10,090 bases of DNA, taken from the NCBI GenBank assembly GCA_045579105.1, contig JAZNLM010000096.1:1-10090 (forward strand), read 5' to 3'. The notes beneath the pieces are model-generated. The model worked only from the letters and a program-made list of their open reading frames with translations, ran no database searches and had not been told where the DNA came from. The translations under genes and the position numbers were made by a program. The stretch comes from Flemingiibacterium sp045579105. Its GTDB lineage: Bacteria; Bacillota; Clostridia; Oscillospirales; CAG-272. Below, one piece after another: positions 6,935 to 10,090 of the stretch; within the stretch, counting starts at the first letter, position 1; each line of letters opens with the position of its first letter.

Positions 6935-8206
6935 ATATGTAATAATTCCGCCACCCGACATTTTTGTTACGGTGACGTCCGCTTCTGTGCGCGACATAAC
7001 GGCGTAACGCAATGCCTCGGGCGCGTGTGTTATATCATGAGGCTCGTTTGCGGCATCTTCTGCAACGGTCTTGTCAAACTGAAGCGCCTCAAGACAGCGG
7101 ATAAGCTCTTCACAAGCTCTGAATATGTAAAGCCTTCCCGAAAAGCGTTCGCGCAGTGCACGCCAACCGGGGATACGGCGATTATCAGCACGTATGAGCG
7201 GTGGCGTGCCCGCCACGCCGGATATGACCTCAACGCCGCTGTAACCGGTATCCTGACGCCTGTTCCATAAATCGGGAGATGCGACGGCGTATGGAATATC
7301 GTGTCCTAGTTTACGTTCCTCGTAAACTATTTTAGCGAGTTCTTCGCCTGCCATAGAGAGCGTAAGATTTGATTTGCATACCTCTCGGGTAACGTAAAAG
7401 GTATCTCCGACAATACCGATGATAAGCAAAGCGAAGCGGTCAAAGCCGTAGTCGAATGCCGCAAAATAACGGCTCGTTTCAAGTTGGCGTGGAAGTATGA
7501 CGTGCTTTTCGCGCGAAAATTCGGGAAAGAACTGTCCTTCATAAAGATCCCAACGCCCATCAAGCCACGCCGCGCGAAGCTTTTCGGGTAATGTTTTTAG
7601 CATATTAACATACTCGGGATCCCTCTCACAGAGCACGTTATTATCATGCACTGAAGCACGTATAAAGCGGTATTCCTCCGGGTTCTCATCTTCGTGAAAA
7701 TCACGGTCGACAAAAAGGCGCTTCACCCACGCGTGTCCAATACCGCCGGGATTGCAGGTCAGATACATTCGTCGCGGATAATTGCCAACACCGCGAAGGC
7801 ATCCCTTAAGGCAGGCGAACTGAAATTCAGATATCTGCGTCGCCTCGTCAATGGCGATTATGTCGTATTCCTGACCTTGGTAGTGTGATGTGTCAGCATC
7901 ACACGCGAGATAGCCGAGATCTATGCGGCTTCCATTTTTAAAACGCAGTATTCGTGCGCCTGCGGAGTAGGTAACATATTTACCTATTTCCGATAAAAGA
8001 GGTTGTACGTGATTATCCGAAAGATCCTTAAGCGTACGGCGGATTATAAGGCAATGTATGCCCGGGTATCGCAGGCAGAGAAGTATAAGCTTTCTACGAA
8101 GAGCCCAACTTTTGCCACCGCCTCGTGCACCGCCGTACGCTGTGAATTTTGCAGTAGAGCGGAAGAATTCTGCCTGCTTTTTATTTGGTTTGCCGTAGAG
8201 ATGCAA
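6932..8206 (-). CDS. Terminase large subunit
   Basis: The 424-residue ATP-driven DNA packaging motor and headful/end nuclease. Walker A is GGARGGGKS at 25-33. Walker B ends IIAIDEAT with Asp120 and Glu121. The coupling motif is LTCNPGG (149-155). The RNase H-like nuclease half shows AAFDYGFD (Asp252), ASPDLW (Asp312) and HDITHAPEALRY (Asp391), the three expected metal-binding acids. All catalytic residues are present, so it is not an obvious relic. The start is TTG at 8206-8204; AAGGGGGA (8220-8213) gives it a ribosome site that overlaps the small-subunit stop, and no ATG is nearer. It follows the small subunit by 12 bases. Family assignment is firm. Confidence -1.
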   Translation of the reverse strand: MHLYGKPNKKQAEFFRSTAKFTAYGGARGGGKSWALRRKLILLCLRYPGIHCLIIRRTLKDLSDNHVQPLLSEIGKYVTYSAGARILRFKNGSRIDLGYLACDADTSHYQGQEYDIIAIDEATQISEFQFACLKGCLRGVGNYPRRMYLTCNPGGIGHAWVKRLFVDRDFHEDENPEEYRFIRASVHDNNVLCERDPEYVNMLKTLPEKLRAAWLDGRWDLYEGQFFPEFSREKHVILPRQLETSRYFAAFDYGFDRFALLIIGIVGDTFYVTREVCKSNLTLSMAGEELAKIVYEERKLGHDIPYAVASPDLWNRRQDTGYSGVEVISGVAGTPPLIRADNRRIPGWRALRERFSGRLYIFRACEELIRCLEALQFDKTVAEDAANEPHDITHAPEALRYAVMSRTEADVTVTKMSGGGIITY

Positions 8207-8218
8207 GAATGGTCCCCC

Positions 8219-8548
8219 TTATATACCGTCGGCTAACATATCGTGATCGCATATAACCTCATCGTCGACTGGCGCCCCCCAGAAGCCGTATTGGCGAAGA
8301 TACATTCCTACAAGTGTAGCTGTTGCACCCGAGTTGAGCGCGGCATCTTCAAAGTAAGCGCCCGCATTCTCAAACTCACGCGGAAACTTACGTTTAAAAC
8401 TTAAAAATTCACCGACCGATATCCCCGCAAAGCGACAAAACCCCGCTACATTTGCGAATATCGGTTTTTTCACGTCGGCATTTTTACATTCGTCAACGTA
8501 GAGTTGTATTATTGAAAGCAGCTTTTTGCCGCTTGAAATTTTGTTCAT
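8219..8548 (-). CDS. Terminase small subunit, P22 Gp3-packaging-like
   Basis: This 109-residue protein would recognise the packaging start and load the large subunit. The N-terminal half has the gp3-type layout: a helix with IIQLYVDECKNA, then KPIFANVAGFCRFAGISVGE (28-47), a helix-turn-helix-like DNA-binding segment. The C-terminal ATATLVGMYLRQYGFWG (75-91) matches the family's usual terminal oligomerisation stretch, commonly GaifxLKNxyGW. ATG 8548-8546 has AGGAAAGGA upstream with an 8-base spacer, and it is the first gene after the predicted promoter. Position directly before the large subunit supports the call. What pac or cos site it reads, and whether that is its own DNA or host DNA, cannot be told here. 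Confidence -1.
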   Translation of the reverse strand: MNKISSGKKLLSIIQLYVDECKNADVKKPIFANVAGFCRFAGISVGEFLSFKRKFPREFENAGAYFEDAALNSGATATLVGMYLRQYGFWGAPVDDEVICDHDMLADGI

Positions 8549-8579
8549 GCTAACATTCCTTTCCTGCTTGCTGTTTTGA

Positions 8580-8608
8580 AGTATAGCACATCCATAAATT
8601 CAGCGCAC
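8580..8608 (-). promoter_or_regulatory. Extended -10 promoter for the phage cassette (predicted)
   Basis: TGC-TATACT at 8588-8580 on the - strand is an extended -10 element ending 31 bases before the small-terminase start. The -35 region 17 bases upstream (about 8603-8608) is not recognisable, which the extended -10 may offset. No repressor gene or clear operator is visible, so expression may be constitutive or controlled from elsewhere. Confidence -1.
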
Positions 8609-8661
8609 GCTAAAGACTACCATTTGTCGTCGGAATTTTAAACTTAAAAAAGTGATATTAT

Positions 8662-8712
8662 TGTGACAAATTTGCTCTTATTCACACTACCGTCACATAA
8701 GCGCGCTATAAT
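8662..8712 (+). promoter_or_regulatory. Candidate promoter and repeat sites before the lipoprotein gene
   Basis: TATAAT at 8707-8712 lies 48 bases before the lipoprotein ATG. No good -35 is present at 17 bases; TTCACA at 8681 would need a 20-base spacer. The region carries TGTGAC (8662-8667), TCACA (8682-8686) and GTCACA (8692-8697), with the outer pair forming an inverted repeat. These may bind a regulator; the centre-to-centre spacing does not match a CRP site. Weak support. Confidence -1.
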
Positions 8713-8760
8713 ATAAAAAACGGCGCACCGAATATTGCACGCCGGGCAGAAAGGGCTAAT

Positions 8761-9753
8761 ATGTTAAAACGAAGATTTTTTGCGGCTGTTTTGACCGCGA
8801 TTATAGGAATTGCTGCAGTATCATGCGGAGGAGGTTCGTCCGATTTTACTCCGAGCGCGTCAGATAAAAAAGTTGTAATGACCGTTGGCGGCAAGGATGT
8901 ACAGTATCAGGAGTTCAGATATTATTTCCTCAACAATAAACGCGACAGTTTCGAAGATGTGGAAGAACTTACCGAAGAGCATATCGAAACTCTGCTTGAA
9001 CTAACCGAAGATAATGCACGATACAGCAAAGCTATCGAGCTCATGGCAGAAAAGTATGGTGCAAAGCTTTCGGATAATGATCTTAGTGCGATTGAAGCAT
9101 ATATTGCCGAATATCGCGCAACAGAATGCTATAACAACGATGATACTTACCGAATGGCGATAGAGGCACAGTATATGACGGATTGGCTTTTTAGGATGTT
9201 GCAGAAAAACAACATGCTTGCATATCGAACTATTGAATGTATGAGAAATAGCGGCGCTATAAAAACAGACGATGCCACTATAGATGCGCTTCTTTCAAGC
9301 AATGATCTTCTTTGCATTAAAGAAATATACATCGGCTATAACACAGAAGAAACCAAGGCTATTGCCCGTACACGCGCTGAAAAAGCGCACAAAGCACTGA
9401 CTTACGGTGAGGATTTTGCCGAGGTTATGCGTGACTACTCAGATTACAACGAAGCTTCTATGTCGCCCGAGCACGGCTACTATACTACCGAATATGAGAT
9501 ACCAGAGTATATATGGGCAACAGCAATCTCAATTGCTGAAGGTGAGTACAGTTCGATAATAGAATCACCATACGGTTATCACATAGTCATGAGAGCAGAG
9601 AAGGATACCGCATACATGAACACTATCAGAAAGGATATCCAGGAAAGATACGCTTCGGCTATGTATACCAAGGAACTTTACGCGATAATGAATACGCTTG
9701 AAGTTGAATACACGAGTTACGGAGAAACACTTGAACTTTTAAAAATATCATAA
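8761..9753 (+). CDS. Lipoprotein with PpiC/parvulin-type peptidyl-prolyl isomerase domain (PrsA/SurA-like)
   Basis: A 330-residue exported foldase. Residues 1-21 are a lipoprotein signal peptide (KRRFF, then a hydrophobic run ending AAVSC) with Cys22 as the lipidated residue, followed by a GGGSS linker. Residues about 35-180 are helical and charged, like the SurA/PrsA chaperone lobe. About 184-280 is a parvulin domain: IKEIYIGY, YGEDFAEVMRDYSDY, PEHGYYTTEYEIPEYIW and the hallmark SPYGYHIV (269-276). A helical tail follows. It would act on the outer face of the membrane, helping secreted proteins fold by cis-trans proline isomerisation. AGAAAGGG at 8748-8755 is the ribosome site, 5 bases before ATG. 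It is divergent from the phage cassette and appears to be host. Whether the domain has isomerase activity or only chaperone function is not visible. Confidence -1.
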   Translation: MLKRRFFAAVLTAIIGIAAVSCGGGSSDFTPSASDKKVVMTVGGKDVQYQEFRYYFLNNKRDSFEDVEELTEEHIETLLELTEDNARYSKAIELMAEKYGAKLSDNDLSAIEAYIAEYRATECYNNDDTYRMAIEAQYMTDWLFRMLQKNNMLAYRTIECMRNSGAIKTDDATIDALLSSNDLLCIKEIYIGYNTEETKAIARTRAEKAHKALTYGEDFAEVMRDYSDYNEASMSPEHGYYTTEYEIPEYIWATAISIAEGEYSSIIESPYGYHIVMRAEKDTAYMNTIRKDIQERYASAMYTKELYAIMNTLEVEYTSYGETLELLKIS

Positions 9754-9760
9754 AAGAAAT

Positions 9761-9799
9761 GGGCTTTTTGCAAAAATGATTTGAATTTGCAAAAAGCCC
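9761..9799. terminator. 14-bp hairpin after the lipoprotein gene
   Basis: GGGCTTTTTGCAAA (9761-9774) pairs perfectly with TTTGCAAAAAGCCC (9786-9799), loop 11 nt. It begins 7 bases after the lipoprotein stop. No U-run follows on either strand, so it is a poor intrinsic terminator; it may mark a 3' end or act with Rho. It abuts the tRNA promoter's -35 box. Confidence -1.
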
Positions 9800-9828
9800 T
9801 TGACAAAAAGCTGATGGTATGGTATAAT
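9800..9828 (+). promoter_or_regulatory. Consensus vegetative promoter of tRNA-Leu
   Basis: TTGACA at 9800-9805 and TATAAT at 9823-9828 match the sigma-A consensus exactly, 17 bases apart. Transcription would begin about 9835, 25 bases before the mature tRNA. Confidence -1.
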
Positions 9829-9859
9829 TTTTAAGTCGTCGAATGAGGCGATTAAATAT

Positions 9860-9946
9860 GCGGGTATGGCGGAATTGGCAGACGCGCTAGATTCAGGTTC
9901 TAGTGGGGGCAACTTCGTGAAGGTTCAAGTCCTTTTACCCGCACCA
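9860..9946 (+). tRNA. tRNA-Leu, anticodon CAG
   Basis: GCGGGTA (9860-9866) pairs with TACCCGC (9936-9942), followed by A and an encoded CCA. The anticodon arm CTAGA-TTCAGGT-TCTAG gives anticodon CAG, which reads CUG. A long variable arm (class II, about GTGGGGGCAACTTCGTGAA) is as expected for leucine, and the T arm GGTTCAAGTCC is conserved. It would be the strongest candidate integration site nearby, yet the phage cassette lies beyond the lipoprotein gene and not at its 3' end. Confidence -1.
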
Positions 9947-9988
9947 AAAAAGTGAAGCAAACGGGTTAACGTTTGCTTTACTTTTTTA
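9947..9988 (+). terminator. Intrinsic terminator of tRNA-Leu
   Basis: AAGCAAACG (9955-9963) pairs with CGTTTGCTT (9970-9978), extended by AGT/ACT and an A-tract/T-tract pairing, followed by TTTTTT (9982-9987). It begins directly after CCA. Confidence -1.
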
Positions 9989-10013
9989 TTGTGTAACAAT
10001 TTAAGAATTTGAA

Positions 10014-10050
10014 GGGGCGGAAAAAGAGTATGATGACTGTTTTTCGCGCC
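10014..10050 (+). promoter_or_regulatory. Hairpin covering ribosome site and start of the last gene
   Basis: GGCGGAAAAA (10016-10025) can pair with TTTTTCGCGCC (10040-10050), ten pairs with one bulged G. The loop holds the ATGATG starts and the stem holds the GGGGCGG ribosome site. The fold could limit translation; it is short and untested. Confidence -1.
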
Positions 10051-10090
10051 ACCGCTCCGCCCGCAGACGGGCAAGTACTGTCACTTGTAT
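10030..10090 (+). CDS. Start of an unrecognised gene, cut by window end
   Basis: ATG at 10030 (or 10033) opens a frame to the window end reading MMTVFRATAPPADGQVLSLV. GGGGCGG at 10014-10020 is a ribosome site. Too short to assign, and no membrane or catalytic motif is seen. It follows the tRNA terminator, so it probably has its own promoter, which I cannot find with confidence in 9989-10013. Confidence -1.
   Translation, partial: MMTVFRATAPPADGQVLSLV

Larger units (their letters stand above)
1864..8590 (-). mobile_element. Podovirus-type head and packaging cassette, no mobility, lysis or replication genes
   Basis: Eight genes in one direction encode the packaging motor, capsid, portal, adaptor, nozzle and two small proteins. 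They form one apparent transcription unit, from an extended -10 promoter near 8580-8588 to the hairpin at 1826-1856. Flanks are a GRE-activase locus on the left and a PpiC-type lipoprotein on the right. Nothing in the window resembles an integrase, repressor, replication protein, endolysin, receptor-binding fibre or ejection protein. I could not find a convincing flanking direct repeat, so the boundaries given are those of gene content rather than att sites. It could be a prophage remnant, a satellite-like element or a domesticated particle system. The structural content is seen directly; the interpretation is inferred. Confidence -1.

Noticed and set aside
1961..8647. Near-identical AT-rich strings TTTTAAAACTTA (1961-1972) and TTTTAAACTTA (8637-8647) as attachment-site repeats
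   Set aside because: They are 11-12 bases, low complexity, differ by one base and one lies inside a gene; chance is likely. No integrase is present to use them.
9860..9946. tRNA-Leu as integration site of the phage cassette
   Set aside because: The cassette is separated from the tRNA by a whole lipoprotein gene and its start faces away; no tRNA 3' end copy was seen at either end of the cassette.
1..10090. CRISPR array, insertion sequence, toxin-antitoxin pair or retron
   Set aside because: No regularly spaced repeats, transposase motifs, paired small toxin genes or reverse transcriptase motifs were found on either strand.

Overview
The window looks like a chromosomal segment of an anaerobic member of the Bacillota, most likely a gut-type Clostridia. 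The grounds are strong purine-rich Shine-Dalgarno sites before most genes, a glycyl-radical-enzyme/activase locus (an anaerobe-only chemistry), a lipoprotein foldase of the PrsA/PpiC kind, a textbook TTGACA-17-TATAAT promoter before a tRNA, and moderate base composition. This is inference; no marker gene here fixes the genus.

Left part (1-1856, + strand): the decayed remains of a glycyl radical enzyme (GRE) gene (1-922) run into an intact GRE-activating radical SAM gene (919-1821) through an ATGA overlap. The enzyme gene is broken by several frameshifts, a TGA stop and large internal losses, so the activase has outlived its local substrate. A perfect 11-bp hairpin (1826-1856) ends the operon and also sits at the end of the convergent viral cassette.

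Middle part (about 1864-8590, all on the - strand): a compact cassette of podovirus-type head and packaging genes. In transcription order it holds small terminase, large terminase, a P22-type major capsid protein, a short adaptor-like protein, a P22 gp10/T7 gp12-like nozzle protein, a 47-residue one-helix membrane protein not seen by a standard ORF cut-off, portal, and a small acidic scaffold-like protein. The genes are tightly coupled (ATGA overlaps, Shine-Dalgarno sites inside the preceding gene), and the recognised catalytic residues of the packaging motor are present. No integrase, repressor, replication, lysis, tail-fibre or ejection gene is found, and bacterial-type genes lie on both sides. 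The cassette is therefore either a deleted prophage that kept exactly its capsid module, or a domesticated or satellite-like particle system. Two RNA structures flank the capsid gene and could set its high relative output. An extended -10 promoter lies just upstream of the small terminase.

Right part (8640-10090, + strand): a divergently transcribed lipoprotein with a parvulin peptidyl-prolyl isomerase domain, a hairpin, a tRNA-Leu(CAG) gene with consensus promoter, encoded CCA and strong terminator, and the first codons of an unrecognised gene that leaves the window.
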